A DNA stretch of 64,000 bases from Microvirga puerhi (GCF_020089865.1 NZ_JAIRBM010000005.1:2126-66125); one strand, 5' to 3'; positions 8,875-16,724 are shown, numbered from the stretch's first letter. Program-made: numbers and translations. Notes: generated from the letters alone by a model not told the origin.

Positions 8875-10209
8875 ATGCCCCAGACCTTCGACCTGATCCT
8901 CAAGGGTGGCGTCGTCGTGAATCACGACGGACGCGCCGAGCGAGACGTTGGCATCAAGGACGGTCGAATAGCGGCCATCGGCGACCTGTCGCGCGCCTCC
9001 GCAGGGCGAGAAGTGGATTGCAAGGGCCTGCACATCCTTCCCGGCGTCATCGATACACAGGTGCATTTCCGGGAGCCCGGCCTCGATCACAAGGAGGATC
9101 TCGAATCGGGATCCCGCTCGGCCGTGATGGGCGGTGTCACGACGGTTTTCGAGATGCCGAACACGGAGCCGCAGACCACCACGCCGGAGGCGCTCGCCGA
9201 CAAGATCGCACGCGGGCATCACCGCATGCACTGCGATTTCGCCTTCTGGGTCGGCGGCACGCACGAGAACGCGAGCCACGTGGCCGAGCTGGAGCGTCTT
9301 CCGGGAGCGGCCGGCATCAAGGTTTTCATGGGCTCCTCGACCGGGTCGCTCCTGATCGAAGACGACGAAGGAATCGCCCAGATTCTGCGGCGTACGCGCC
9401 GGCGGGCGGCCTTTCATTCCGAGGACGAGGCCATGCTGCGTGAGCGAAAGGGCCTGCGGGTCGAGGGCGATCCTCGCTCCCATCCGGTCTGGCGCTCCGC
9501 CGAGGTCGCGCTCACCTGCACGAAGCGTCTCGTGCGCATCGCCCGGGACACGGGCGCCCGCATCCACGTCCTGCATGTCACCACCGCCGAGGAAATGGCG
9601 CTGCTGAAGGATCACAAGGACCTCGTCACGGTGGAGGTGACGCCTCATCACCTGACCCTCGTTGCGCCGGAGGCCTATGAGCGTCACGGCACCTATGTGC
9701 AGATGAATCCGCCCGTGCGCGACGAGATGCATCGCGCCGCGCTCTGGCACGGCCTCGACGAGGGCATCGCCGACATTTTGGGTTCGGACCACGCGCCGCA
9801 TACGCGAGTCGAGAAGGACAAGCCCTATCCGAACTCGCCTTCCGGCATGACCGGCGTGCAGACCCTCGTTCCAATCATGCTCGATCACGTGAACGCCAGC
9901 CGGCTGACGCTGGAGCGCTTCGTCGACATGACCAGCGCCGGGCCGAAGCGCCTGTTCGGTATCGCCGGAAAGGGACGCATTGCCGTCGGCTACGACGCGG
10001 ATTTCACCATCGTGGACCTGAAGCGCCGCGAGACGATCACCAACGACTGGATCGCGTCGAAATGCGGCTGGACACCCTATGACGGCGTCACCGTCACAGG
10101 CTGGCCCATAGGCACGATCGTGCGCGGAAACGTGGTGATGTGGGACGGCTCTCTCGATGCAGATTCGCAGGGCGAAGTCGTGCGCTTCGAGGAGACGGTG
10201 CGCGGGTAG
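8875..10209 (+). CDS. pyrC: Dihydroorotase
   Basis: This amidohydrolase of 444 residues should close N-carbamoylaspartate to dihydroorotate in pyrimidine synthesis. The metal-site lysine (Lys149 in GIKVFMG), the later His ligands in RIHVLHVTT and EVTPHHL, and the catalytic Asp in GSDHAPHT are all present. The N-terminal metal motif reads DTQVHFREPG, with Gln62 where most amidohydrolases have the first His of HxH. I believe the Rhizobiales class of this size shares that feature. Allantoinase-like or other cyclic amidohydrolase activity cannot be excluded. A weak AAGGGA lies upstream of the ATG. Confidence 0.85.
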   Translation: MPQTFDLILKGGVVVNHDGRAERDVGIKDGRIAAIGDLSRASAGREVDCKGLHILPGVIDTQVHFREPGLDHKEDLESGSRSAVMGGVTTVFEMPNTEPQTTTPEALADKIARGHHRMHCDFAFWVGGTHENASHVAELERLPGAAGIKVFMGSSTGSLLIEDDEGIAQILRRTRRRAAFHSEDEAMLRERKGLRVEGDPRSHPVWRSAEVALTCTKRLVRIARDTGARIHVLHVTTAEEMALLKDHKDLVTVEVTPHHLTLVAPEAYERHGTYVQMNPPVRDEMHRAALWHGLDEGIADILGSDHAPHTRVEKDKPYPNSPSGMTGVQTLVPIMLDHVNASRLTLERFVDMTSAGPKRLFGIAGKGRIAVGYDADFTIVDLKRRETITNDWIASKCGWTPYDGVTVTGWPIGTIVRGNVVMWDGSLDADSQGEVVRFEETVRG

Positions 10210-10238
10210 AATAGCCGCGACCACCAGAACACACATCC

Positions 10239-10411
10239 GTCATTCCGGGACAGCGCACAGCGCTGGGCCCGACCCGTAGGGCCACGTGAAGCGGGGAAAC
10301 CCATAGCCGCTAACGTTTCAGAGAAGTGAGCAGCGGCTGACTTCGGTTTTCATCCTGGAGCCCTGGTGTTTATGGGTTCCGGGCTCTCGCTGCCGCTCGC
10401 CCCGGAATGAC
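10239..10411. repeat. Nested-palindrome intergenic element
   Basis: The sequence is bounded by a perfect 11-bp inverted repeat, GTCATTCCGGG (10239-10249) and CCCGGAATGAC (10401-10411). A second inverted pair lies inside, GGAAACCCATA near 10295 and TATGGGTTCC near 10367. The arrangement resembles dispersed intergenic palindromic elements of Hyphomicrobiales chromosomes. It lies between the convergent pyrC and tyrA genes and codes for nothing. Only one copy is in this window. Confidence 0.6.
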
Positions 10412-10427
10412 AGTAGAGGCTCGCCTT

Positions 10428-11243
10428 TCAAAGCATGCGACTTGACGGCAAGCTCACCGGTTGCAGCACTTCCCTCGCAGCAGAAACGAAAGAGCTCATC
10501 ACCTCGCGGCCATAGGGATTGTCGAGGACGATAGTGCGGAACAGCTCGTCCGAGTCGTGCCGCACCATCTCCATCATGCTCCTGAGATGGACGAAGGAGG
10601 CGGTCGCCAGATCGAGATGCGGCAGGTCCATGGTCGCGGCAACGCGGCCGAGAAGATGCGTGAGGCCTTGGACATAGGCCATCTGCCGGTCGTGAGTCTC
10701 CGCCGTCGTCTTGATGACATCGAGGGCGAGATGCCGGCGTAGGAAGCGGGCGACGATCATGCCTTGCACGCTGCCCGGCGCGCAGAGCGCGATGCGAAGG
10801 CCCGCGATTCCGTTCCGCCCGCTTTGCGGTCCGAAAAGCGGATGAGTGCCGACGAGATGGATTTCTTTCGGCAGTTCCTCCGTCAGGATCGCCAGCGGCT
10901 CGATCTTCACGGAGCAGACGTCGATGACGAGTGAGCCGGCGCGCATGTGCGGCGCCATGGCGCGCACCACCATGCGAAGGCTCCGAAGCGGCACCGCCAG
11001 GAGCACGATGTCCTGTCGCGCGGCCGTCTCCAGATCCACCGACGCCACGTCCCAGCGTTGGCAGATGGATGTCAGATCCCGCTTCGGATCGCAGATCAGA
11101 AGATCGAAGAACGGTTTCAGGTGTTCGATGCAGAATTCACCGAACGCGCCGACGCCGACGATGGCGAGACTGCGACGGCGGCCCGTCGGACGCATGCGGA
11201 CATGCGCGTCGACAGGGGAAGAGGGAAGGGGAAGCGTGCTCAT
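10428..11243 (-). CDS. tyrA: Prephenate/arogenate dehydrogenase family protein
   Basis: This cytoplasmic NAD(P)-dependent enzyme of tyrosine synthesis oxidatively decarboxylates prephenate or arogenate. The 271-residue product has an N-terminal Rossmann motif GVGAFG (30-35), the family core GTHPLFGPQSG and the C-terminal helical region with ETHDRQMAYVQGLTH. I start at the ATG at 11243, preceded by CGAGGACC. An in-frame ATG at 11300 would put the start inside a hairpin. Between this gene and the preceding methyltransferase is a leader with a Tyr-Tyr peptide and mutually exclusive RNA stems, so tyrosyl-tRNA supply is the likely control signal. Confidence 0.88.
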   Translation of the reverse strand: MSTLPLPSSPVDAHVRMRPTGRRRSLAIVGVGAFGEFCIEHLKPFFDLLICDPKRDLTSICQRWDVASVDLETAARQDIVLLAVPLRSLRMVVRAMAPHMRAGSLVIDVCSVKIEPLAILTEELPKEIHLVGTHPLFGPQSGRNGIAGLRIALCAPGSVQGMIVARFLRRHLALDVIKTTAETHDRQMAYVQGLTHLLGRVAATMDLPHLDLATASFVHLRSMMEMVRHDSDELFRTIVLDNPYGREVMSSFVSAAREVLQPVSLPSSRML

Positions 11244-11292
11244 GCGGTCCTCGGAGAGTTCGGCCACCGCAGGGCAGTGCTGAAATGAAAAC

Positions 11293-11355
11293 GCCGCCAT
11301 GCGGCGGCACCATTTCGACAGAATTGATCGACCCGTGCCGCTTCTATGAAGACGG
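11293..11355 (-). promoter_or_regulatory. Putative transcription attenuator of tyrA
   Basis: Read on the minus strand, four segments can form alternative stems. Segment 1, CCGTCTTC (11355-11348), pairs with segment 2, GAAGCGG (11344-11338). Segment 2 extended, CGGCAC (11340-11335), pairs perfectly with segment 3, GTGCCG (11310-11305). Segment 3, GCCGCC (11308-11303), pairs perfectly with segment 4, GGCGGC (11298-11293), across a GCAT loop, followed by GTTTTC. The last stem is an intrinsic terminator, the middle one an antiterminator and the first a pause hairpin. Segment 1 directly follows two Tyr codons of a short leader frame. This is the classical amino-acid attenuator layout. Confidence 0.75.
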
Positions 11356-11394
11356 CGGATAATACGAAACGGCGAAGGGGCAGGTCGTGATCAT
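11344..11394 (-). CDS. Leader peptide of the tyrA attenuator
   Basis: The reading frame encodes MITTCPFAVSYYPPSS, with tandem TAT codons at 11364-11359 and a TAG stop at 11346-11344 inside the pause hairpin. A ribosome waiting at the Tyr codons would cover segment 1. A ribosome at the stop would cover segment 2. In-frame ATGs at 11412 and 11409 could lengthen it by five or six residues. No good ribosome-binding site is visible. A weak TTGACC/TTGATC pair (11429-11401) would start transcription close to the AUG, so leaderless initiation is possible. The frame is too short to prove by composition; the structural fit is the evidence. Confidence 0.65.
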   Translation of the reverse strand: MITTCPFAVSYYPPSS

Positions 11395-11456
11395 ACGCCG
11401 GATCAACATCATTCCGGCGCAGAGGTCAAGATTTTTCAGGCGAACGGGCGGGACTG

Positions 11457-12170
11457 CTACTGCACCTTCCGGGTCAGCCAAGCACCCCAGAACAGGCTCG
11501 CAAAGAAGCGGGTCGGCGGCTCGAACCCAGCCTCGTCGAGGAGTTCCGCAATCGCTTCTTCCGAGTGTGGCGGATCGGCGCCCGCAAGGATTTTGGCGAG
11601 CTTGGCATCCGCCGCTTCAGCCGAGGCTCCCTGCATGATCCAGCGCTGACGCCAGGCCTTCAGGAGACGCGGGTGGCTCTGATAGGAAAAGCAATTGCCG
11701 GCAAGAACGAAGGCGCCTCCAGGCTTCAGCCGGGACGCGAGGGAGGAAAGAATCTTCTTCTTGGCGGCATCGCCCGGCAGGTGATGCAGGACGCCGATCA
11801 GGGTCGCAGCGTCGAAACGTGCATCTTCCGGCAGGTCCTCGACATAGCCGAGATGGAGCGTGGTTCTTTCCGTAAGGTTTGCCTCGGCCAGCCGGGTCTT
11901 GGCCACTTCCATCATCGGCGCTGCCGGATCCACCGCCGTGAAGTGCCACAGGGGCTCGAACGGCGCGATCGACAGAATCTCCTGGCCCGTGCCGACCCCG
12001 GCCACCAGGATCTGCGCCGGTGCTCCGGAGCCTAGCGTGGACGACAACATGCAGGCGGTCAGTTCATGACAGGCATCGTAACCGGCGAGGGCAATGCGGC
12101 TCTGACGGTCGTATTCTCCCGCACGGGAAGGATCGAATTTCAAGGCGCTGTCGATTGGGGCTTCGGACAT
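11457..12170 (-). CDS. Class I SAM-dependent methyltransferase
   Basis: This 237-residue cytoplasmic methyltransferase has motif I LVAGVGTGQE (about 55-64), an acidic residue closing strand 2 (FTAVDPAAPMM) and motif IV/V LIGVLHHLP. The region RLKPGGAFVLAG is typical of the class. The substrate is unknown. I start at the ATG at 12170 (MSEAPID); the longer frame lacks support. It lies upstream of the tyrA leader on the same strand, with 62 bases between its stop and the leader ATG, so read-through into tyrA is possible if the attenuator is open. Confidence 0.8.
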   Translation of the reverse strand: MSEAPIDSALKFDPSRAGEYDRQSRIALAGYDACHELTACMLSSTLGSGAPAQILVAGVGTGQEILSIAPFEPLWHFTAVDPAAPMMEVAKTRLAEANLTERTTLHLGYVEDLPEDARFDAATLIGVLHHLPGDAAKKKILSSLASRLKPGGAFVLAGNCFSYQSHPRLLKAWRQRWIMQGASAEAADAKLAKILAGADPPHSEEAIAELLDEAGFEPPTRFFASLFWGAWLTRKVQ

Positions 12171-12278
12171 GGAGGGGCTTCGGGTATGGGCGATCGGCAA
12201 TGAAAAACGGCGATGAAAGAAACTTGGTCGCGGAAGCACTCGCCCGCGATGCAAAGGTATGGGCAGAATGGTGAAAAG

Positions 12279-12536
12279 CTAGTGCTTCAGTGCCATCGAA
12301 AAACCGCCGCTGCGGATCTTGTCCGGCAGGGTCGCGGCATATTCTGCAACCGCGTCCTCGCCATAGGTGGCGACGAGCTCCGCAAAGGCGGCGAAAAGCG
12401 CGGCCTGCGCCATGCAGTCGCCATCGAGCCCATCGAGCTCGGCCTCAGCAAATGCTTCGGTCACATAGCTCAGGGCGGCCTGCTTAATGGCGCTGAGTTC
12501 CGGCATGTCTGGGAGGAGGACGTCGTTGTCGTTCAT
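12279..12536 (-). CDS. Hypothetical protein, 85 residues
   Basis: A small acidic, mostly helical protein that I do not recognise. It has a plausible ribosome-binding site (AGGGG) before the ATG at 12536 and composition typical of a real protein, with a central Ala/Glu-rich amphipathic region (EAELDGLDGDCMAQAALFA). No signal peptide or membrane helix is evident. It stands alone between a methyltransferase and the TIGR02301 operon. The 130-base region upstream holds no other gene. Confidence 0.6.
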   Translation of the reverse strand: MNDNDVLLPDMPELSAIKQAALSYVTEAFAEAELDGLDGDCMAQAALFAAFAELVATYGEDAVAEYAATLPDKIRSGGFSMALKH

Positions 12537-12666
12537 GATCCAGGCCCCTTTGACGGGGCGGCGCGTGTTCGGTTGACCCGAATGTAGTCAGTGCGTCCGC
12601 CCATCGCCAGCATCTCCTTGCAAAGAGGTTAATGCGAGGGGGCATCCACCGAAAAATGTGGATAAA

Positions 12667-13212
12667 TCAACCGCCGTAGCGGCTGGAAATGTTCCGTGCG
12701 AGCGTCTCACCTTCCCGGAGGTATCGGGTCGAAGCATCCTGCGCGGACGCCGTGCAGATCCGATAGGTCAGCGCATAGGCTTGGTAGCCCTTGTTGTAGG
12801 CCCCGGCGAGCCTTTCCTTTCGGCCGGGCGTCGTGCCTTCCGCATCGAGCAGGGCCTGCATGCGGGTCTGCCATTCGCTCCCATCGGGGGCCGAACATAG
12901 GGGACGCAGGAGTGCAAGCGAACCCATGATCTCGGCGAGCCTGAGCAGGTCCTTCTCGTAAGGAGCAGGGGGCGGCTCCACGGGGGGCGCCGGCTCCGCT
13001 TTCTGCTCCTTTTCCTTCGGAGGGGAAGCGGGACGCTGCTGCGCCGGAGCGCGCCGCTGTTGTGGCGGCGGTCGGTACTGCGGCTGATATTGGGGCTGCG
13101 GACTCAGTTCAGGCTGCCGGGGCGGGCCGAAGAGCCGCTCGAAGAAATTCTGGGCGCTCGCTGGCCCGATGGTCGCAAGAAGCGCCGTCGCGATCAGGAG
13201 GCCCTGCCTCAT
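12667..13212 (-). CDS. TIGR02301 family exported protein
   Basis: This 181-residue exported protein of unknown function resembles the TIGR02301 family found in Alphaproteobacteria. The signal peptide MRQGLLIATALLATIGPASA is followed by a Pro/Gln-rich disordered stretch (about 30-80). A conserved helical C-terminal domain carries YEKDLLRLAEIMGSLALLRPLC and a second Cys in YRICTAS, possibly a disulfide. The ATG at 13212 overlaps the NUDIX stop by four bases (ATGA), which fixes the start and implies co-translation. The longer frame is a shadow of the NUDIX gene. Confidence 0.82.
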   Translation of the reverse strand: MRQGLLIATALLATIGPASAQNFFERLFGPPRQPELSPQPQYQPQYRPPPQQRRAPAQQRPASPPKEKEQKAEPAPPVEPPPAPYEKDLLRLAEIMGSLALLRPLCSAPDGSEWQTRMQALLDAEGTTPGRKERLAGAYNKGYQAYALTYRICTASAQDASTRYLREGETLARNISSRYGG

Positions 13213-13658
13213 GGCCTTACGTCCCGCCGCTCGATGATGAAAGCCTGTTCCAGAATGGAGGTGAGGCCCGGCGTCATGGGCAGATCGACGATATCCCGCT
13301 CTGTGACCCAACGGATTTCCTTTGCTTCCGGGCCTGTCCGAGGTTCGCCGGAAACCCAGCGCGCGGCATGGGCGGCGATGACGACATGGTGCTTTATACG
13401 GCCTTCCGCATCCCGTTCAATGAATTCCACGGGGGCGATCAGGCCGATCAGCTTGGCCTTAACACCGACCTCCTCGTGAAGTTCCCGCAAGGCCGCTTCG
13501 GCCATGGTTTCACCCGCCTCCACCTGGCCGCCGGGAAGGGAAAACAGGCCCTCACCTGGAGGCTTGCCGCGAGAGGCGAGAAGCACGCGCCCGTTGCGGA
13601 AGACGGCGACGGAGGCGGCGAGATAGGGTCTGCTCGGGTAGAGCCGATCGGTGCTCAT
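13209..13658 (-). CDS. NUDIX hydrolase
   Basis: This small (149 residues) nucleoside-diphosphate-linked pyrophosphatase carries a full Nudix box at about residues 43-65, GGQVEAGETMAEAALREL followed by HEEVG. The catalytic Glu pair and Mg-binding REXXEE are intact. Substrate-defining residues are not informative. It sits in a tight minus-strand operon: its ATG overlaps the HTH-citrate synthase stop by four bases, and its own stop overlaps the TIGR02301 start. The family often cleans up oxidised or damaged nucleotides, but its role here is not determined. Confidence 0.88.
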   Translation of the reverse strand: MSTDRLYPSRPYLAASVAVFRNGRVLLASRGKPPGEGLFSLPGGQVEAGETMAEAALRELHEEVGVKAKLIGLIAPVEFIERDAEGRIKHHVVIAAHAARWVSGEPRTGPEAKEIRWVTERDIVDLPMTPGLTSILEQAFIIERRDVRP

Positions 13659-14773
13659 GTGGACGGCGTCTCCCCGGTGACGACATAACGGGCTCGCGGG
13701 CGGATCAGGGTCGCCTGGCTGCGCTGCTCGATGGCATGGGCGAGCCAGCCGGCGGTCCGGCCGACGGCAAACAGCACGAAAGCCGCCCCCGTGGGAAGGC
13801 CATAGGCGCGCTCCACCATCACGAGGGCCGTATCGACGCTCGGCTTGGTGCCGGATGCGCTCGCGGCCGCGCGCAGGATCGTGGCGTCGGAGGATAGAAG
13901 CGGAACGTTCTCCAGAAGCGCCTGGGCTCGCGGATCGCCGTCCGGATAGAGCCGATGGCGGAACCCGGCGGGAGAGGGGCCCTTGGGGGCCTCCAGAAAC
14001 GCCCTGACCCGTTCGGTCATGCCGCCGTGATAGGGGCCGCTCAGGGCAGCGAGGCCGGCAATGACCGCATTGCGTAAGGAGGCGCCCGTGGACGCCGTCA
14101 CCCGTACGGCGAAAGCGGAGGCGCTGAGTTCATGGTCGGCACAGAGCACGAGGGCGCGGCGGATCGCATCCGCTGCCTGCGGCGCGGCCCAGGCGTTGGC
14201 AAGGTGGCGATGCAGAGGCTCCACGCCCGGGTCCCGCCCAGTACTGGCTGCCGCCATGAGCCGCAGAATCGCCGCGACCTCTGCCGAGCGGGTCTCCCTG
14301 GGAGCGGGCGCGGAGAGGAGGCGGACCGCCTGGGTCACGTATGAATAAGGGCCGCAGGCCGGATCCGAAAACGTCTCCGGGGATCTGGACGATTGCCTGA
14401 AAGCGGTGTCGTCGAGCCCGCCGATCAGCAGACAGGCTGTTTCCTCCAGCGATGCAGAGGCCGAGAGCGCAATCGCATCCTGTTCCCGATAGAACAGGCG
14501 CCCGTCCTTGATCTGGGTGATGCTCGTCTCAAGGACCGGAAGCCCCCAGTCGAGCGCGGTGGCAGCAGCCACCGCCGGTCTCCGGAACCGAGCCTTGCGC
14601 TCTGCAAGCGCTTCCACGTCTTCGAGGGCGTAGAGCTTCTGTCGCGGATCGTGAGGCGACGAGAAGGAGCGGATCAGGCCACGGCTGACATAGGCATAGA
14701 GGCTCGCGCGGCTGATGCCGAGGCGGCCGGCCGCGTCTTCCGCGGATGTCATGTCGAGGGACGAGGTGCTCAT
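13655..14773 (-). CDS. HTH-fused citrate synthase family protein
   Basis: This protein has 372 residues. Residues about 8-60 form a MerR/DNA-binding-type helix-turn-helix (TSAEDAAGRLGISRASLYAY, then VSRGLI and LYALEDVEAL). The rest is a citrate synthase domain with GPYHGGMTERV, GFRHRLYPDGDPRA and SVDTALVMVERAYGLP, which hold the His, His and Asp of the active site. I start at the ATG at 14773 because the HTH begins just after it and the longer frame overlaps the divergent promoter region. It is divergent from a second citrate synthase, and first in the operon with NUDIX and TIGR02301. It may be a catalytic enzyme, a regulator, or both. Confidence 0.82.
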   Translation of the reverse strand: MSTSSLDMTSAEDAAGRLGISRASLYAYVSRGLIRSFSSPHDPRQKLYALEDVEALAERKARFRRPAVAAATALDWGLPVLETSITQIKDGRLFYREQDAIALSASASLEETACLLIGGLDDTAFRQSSRSPETFSDPACGPYSYVTQAVRLLSAPAPRETRSAEVAAILRLMAAASTGRDPGVEPLHRHLANAWAAPQAADAIRRALVLCADHELSASAFAVRVTASTGASLRNAVIAGLAALSGPYHGGMTERVRAFLEAPKGPSPAGFRHRLYPDGDPRAQALLENVPLLSSDATILRAAASASGTKPSVDTALVMVERAYGLPTGAAFVLFAVGRTAGWLAHAIEQRSQATLIRPRARYVVTGETPST

Positions 14774-14805
14774 ATGTTGATATGTTGATTCAAGGTTGAC
14801 CCTTG
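14773..14805. promoter_or_regulatory. Candidate operator between divergent citrate synthase genes
   Basis: An exact tandem 8-mer, TATGTTGA (14773-14780 and 14781-14788), is followed by the imperfect palindrome CAAGGTTGACCCTTG (14791-14805). The spacer is only 75 bases and serves both genes. The HTH-citrate synthase is the obvious candidate to bind here. This is inferred from position. Confidence 0.4.
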
Positions 14806-14848
14806 CACAATCCCGGCGTGAAGCTCCGACCGAAAAAGGAGTTGCCTC

Positions 14849-15916
14849 ATGTCTATCGGTCTCGACGACGTCATTGCCGCGGAAACAATCCTCAGCCACG
14901 TGGACGGGGAAGCAGGTCGCCTGATCATTCGCGGTCATGATCTTGAGGAGTTGGCCGGCCGGGTGTCCTACGAGGACGCCATGGCACTGCTCTGGGACGG
15001 GCTGGTGCCGCTAGCTACGGATGCGCGTACGGCCCTCGGGCAAGGTCGGGCGCGAGCCTTCGCGCTGCTCTCGCCGCTCGCGCCTCACCTGCGCGGCCTC
15101 ACCCCGGTTGAAGGCATGCGCCTCCTGCTCGCGGCGCTGCCCGATTCCGACGGGGCCCCTGCTACCCTCGCGGTTGGTGGTGCTGCGGTCGCCGCCGCCA
15201 TGGCCGTGCGCGGCGCGCAGGGCCTCTCGCCGCTCGCTCCCGATCCTGCGGCCGGACACGCGGCCGATCTGCTGCGCATGCTGCGTGGCGCGACCCCGGA
15301 TGCGAACGAAGCGAAGGCGCTCGATACCTATCTCGTTACCATCCTCGACCATGGGCTCAACGCTTCCACCTTCACCGCCAGGGTCGTGGCCTCGACGGAG
15401 GCTGGCCTGCTCTCGGCCGTGGTGGCGGGGCTCTGCGCCCTCAAGGGGCCCCTTCATGGCGGCGCGCCAGGGCCGGTGCTCGACATGCTCGACGACATCG
15501 GAACCGCGGACCGGGCCGAGGCCTGGCTCGATGCGGCGATCGGCCGGAATGAGCGGCTCATGGGTTTCGGCCACCGGGTCTACAAGGTCCGCGATCCGCG
15601 TGCCGACGTGCTCAAAGGCGCCGTTTCCCGGCTCAAGGGCCGGGACAATCGCATCGCTTTCGCGGAGGCGGTGGAGGCCACCGCCCTCCAGGTTCTGGCG
15701 CGGCGCAAGCCGGGCCGGCGGCTCGATACCAATGTGGAGTTCTACACCGCACTTCTGCTGGAGGCGCTCGGAGTGCCGCGCGAGGGCTTCACGCCCCTGT
15801 TCGGCGCCGGCCGTACGGGCGGCTGGGTTGCTCATGCGGTCGAGCAGGCCAAGACCGGCCGTATCATCCGGCCGCAGTCGCGCTACCTCGGTCCGTGGCC
15901 GGCAGAGGCGGCGTAA
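14849..15916 (+). CDS. Citrate synthase/methylcitrate synthase
   Basis: This 355-residue enzyme condenses acetyl-CoA or propionyl-CoA with oxaloacetate. The family motifs are clear: LNASTFTARVVAST, LHGGAPGPV with the first catalytic His, GFGHRVYKVRDPRA with the second, and LDTNVEFYTALLL. The last motif has Glu where the large housekeeping enzymes have the catalytic Asp (NVDFYS), as some short CitA-type proteins do. It starts at the ATG at 14849 behind a strong AAGGAG. The short length and divergent partner suggest an accessory citrate/methylcitrate synthase rather than the main TCA enzyme. Confidence 0.87.
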   Translation: MSIGLDDVIAAETILSHVDGEAGRLIIRGHDLEELAGRVSYEDAMALLWDGLVPLATDARTALGQGRARAFALLSPLAPHLRGLTPVEGMRLLLAALPDSDGAPATLAVGGAAVAAAMAVRGAQGLSPLAPDPAAGHAADLLRMLRGATPDANEAKALDTYLVTILDHGLNASTFTARVVASTEAGLLSAVVAGLCALKGPLHGGAPGPVLDMLDDIGTADRAEAWLDAAIGRNERLMGFGHRVYKVRDPRADVLKGAVSRLKGRDNRIAFAEAVEATALQVLARRKPGRRLDTNVEFYTALLLEALGVPREGFTPLFGAGRTGGWVAHAVEQAKTGRIIRPQSRYLGPWPAEAA

Positions 15917-15929
15917 CGGCGGGCATATT

Positions 15930-16649
15930 TCATGCTTGGCGCGGTTCGGGACGTTCGAGCCGCGCCAGGACGTTTTGCGTAATCCGCGCACAGCGGGCAC
16001 CCGCGAAGGGAAAGGCGTCGGTGAGCGCGGACGACAAGGTCTGATCGAGGGCGCGCCGCAGAAGGCGCCTGGCGCGATGCAACCTCGTCTTCACCGTCTC
16101 CGCCTTCAGGCCGAGCTGCTGGGCGGTTTCCTCGATGCTCATTTCCTCCATGTCCCGCAGCACGAAGACCACGCGGAACGGATCGGGCAACTGATCGACG
16201 GCCCGCTCGAGGAGACGACGGACCTCGGCTCGTGCCGCCGCCGCCTCCGGATCCCCATCTCGCTCGGCGGTCGGGAACAGGATCACCCGCGCTTTGCGCT
16301 GCTCGCTCCATTCGTCGAGCTGCTTCAGCTCGACGCTCGGGCGCCTGTGCCGGAGACGACCGAGCGCCTCGTTGAGGGCGATGCGGGTGAGCCACGTCGA
16401 CAGGCGTGCTTCTCCCCGGAAATCACCGAGATGAGTGAAGGCGCGGACATAGGCTTCCTGGACGACATCCTCGGCTTCCGCATCATCGCTCAAAACGCTG
16501 CGTGCCACGCGATAGAGGCGGCGGTTGTGTCGCTGCATGATGAGGCGGAAGGCCGCGCCGTTATGCTCCCGGGCCAGGGCGACGAGAACGCCATCGTCGA
16601 GGCCGTCGAGCGCGGAGACGTCTTTTTCATATGGAAGGGCAGGTGGCAT
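15930..16649 (-). CDS. ECF-type RNA polymerase sigma factor
   Basis: This 239-residue sigma-70 family factor has region 2 at about residues 35-100 (DAEAEDVVQEAYVRAFTHL and ARLSTWLTRIALNEALGRLR) and region 4 at about 150-205 (LPDPFRVVFVLRDMEEMSIE, then KAETVKTRLHRARRLLRRAL). A C-terminal tail of about 30 residues follows. The start is the ATG at 16649, behind a strong AAGGAGG. It is last in an apparent operon with a cupredoxin and a DUF5602-like protein. No anti-sigma gene is adjacent. It probably controls its own operon through the ECF-like promoter at 17724-17754. Confidence 0.88.
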   Translation of the reverse strand: MPPALPYEKDVSALDGLDDGVLVALAREHNGAAFRLIMQRHNRRLYRVARSVLSDDAEAEDVVQEAYVRAFTHLGDFRGEARLSTWLTRIALNEALGRLRHRRPSVELKQLDEWSEQRKARVILFPTAERDGDPEAAAARAEVRRLLERAVDQLPDPFRVVFVLRDMEEMSIEETAQQLGLKAETVKTRLHRARRLLRRALDQTLSSALTDAFPFAGARCARITQNVLARLERPEPRQA

Positions 16650-16724
16650 CGAAGCCTCCTTCGGTCCCAGGACCAAGGGGTGGCAGTGGCCTTTCCGGCA
16701 GAACGGCCACTGCTGAATATAGCG

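Noticed and set aside
8764..10236. 783-codon minus-strand frame continuing upstream from ygfZ
   Set aside because: The extension is antisense to dihydroorotase. The YgfZ family begins at 8763.
11244..11300. Longer start for tyrA at ATG 11300
   Set aside because: It would put translation initiation within the attenuator terminator hairpin. The ATG at 11243 gives the family N-terminus.
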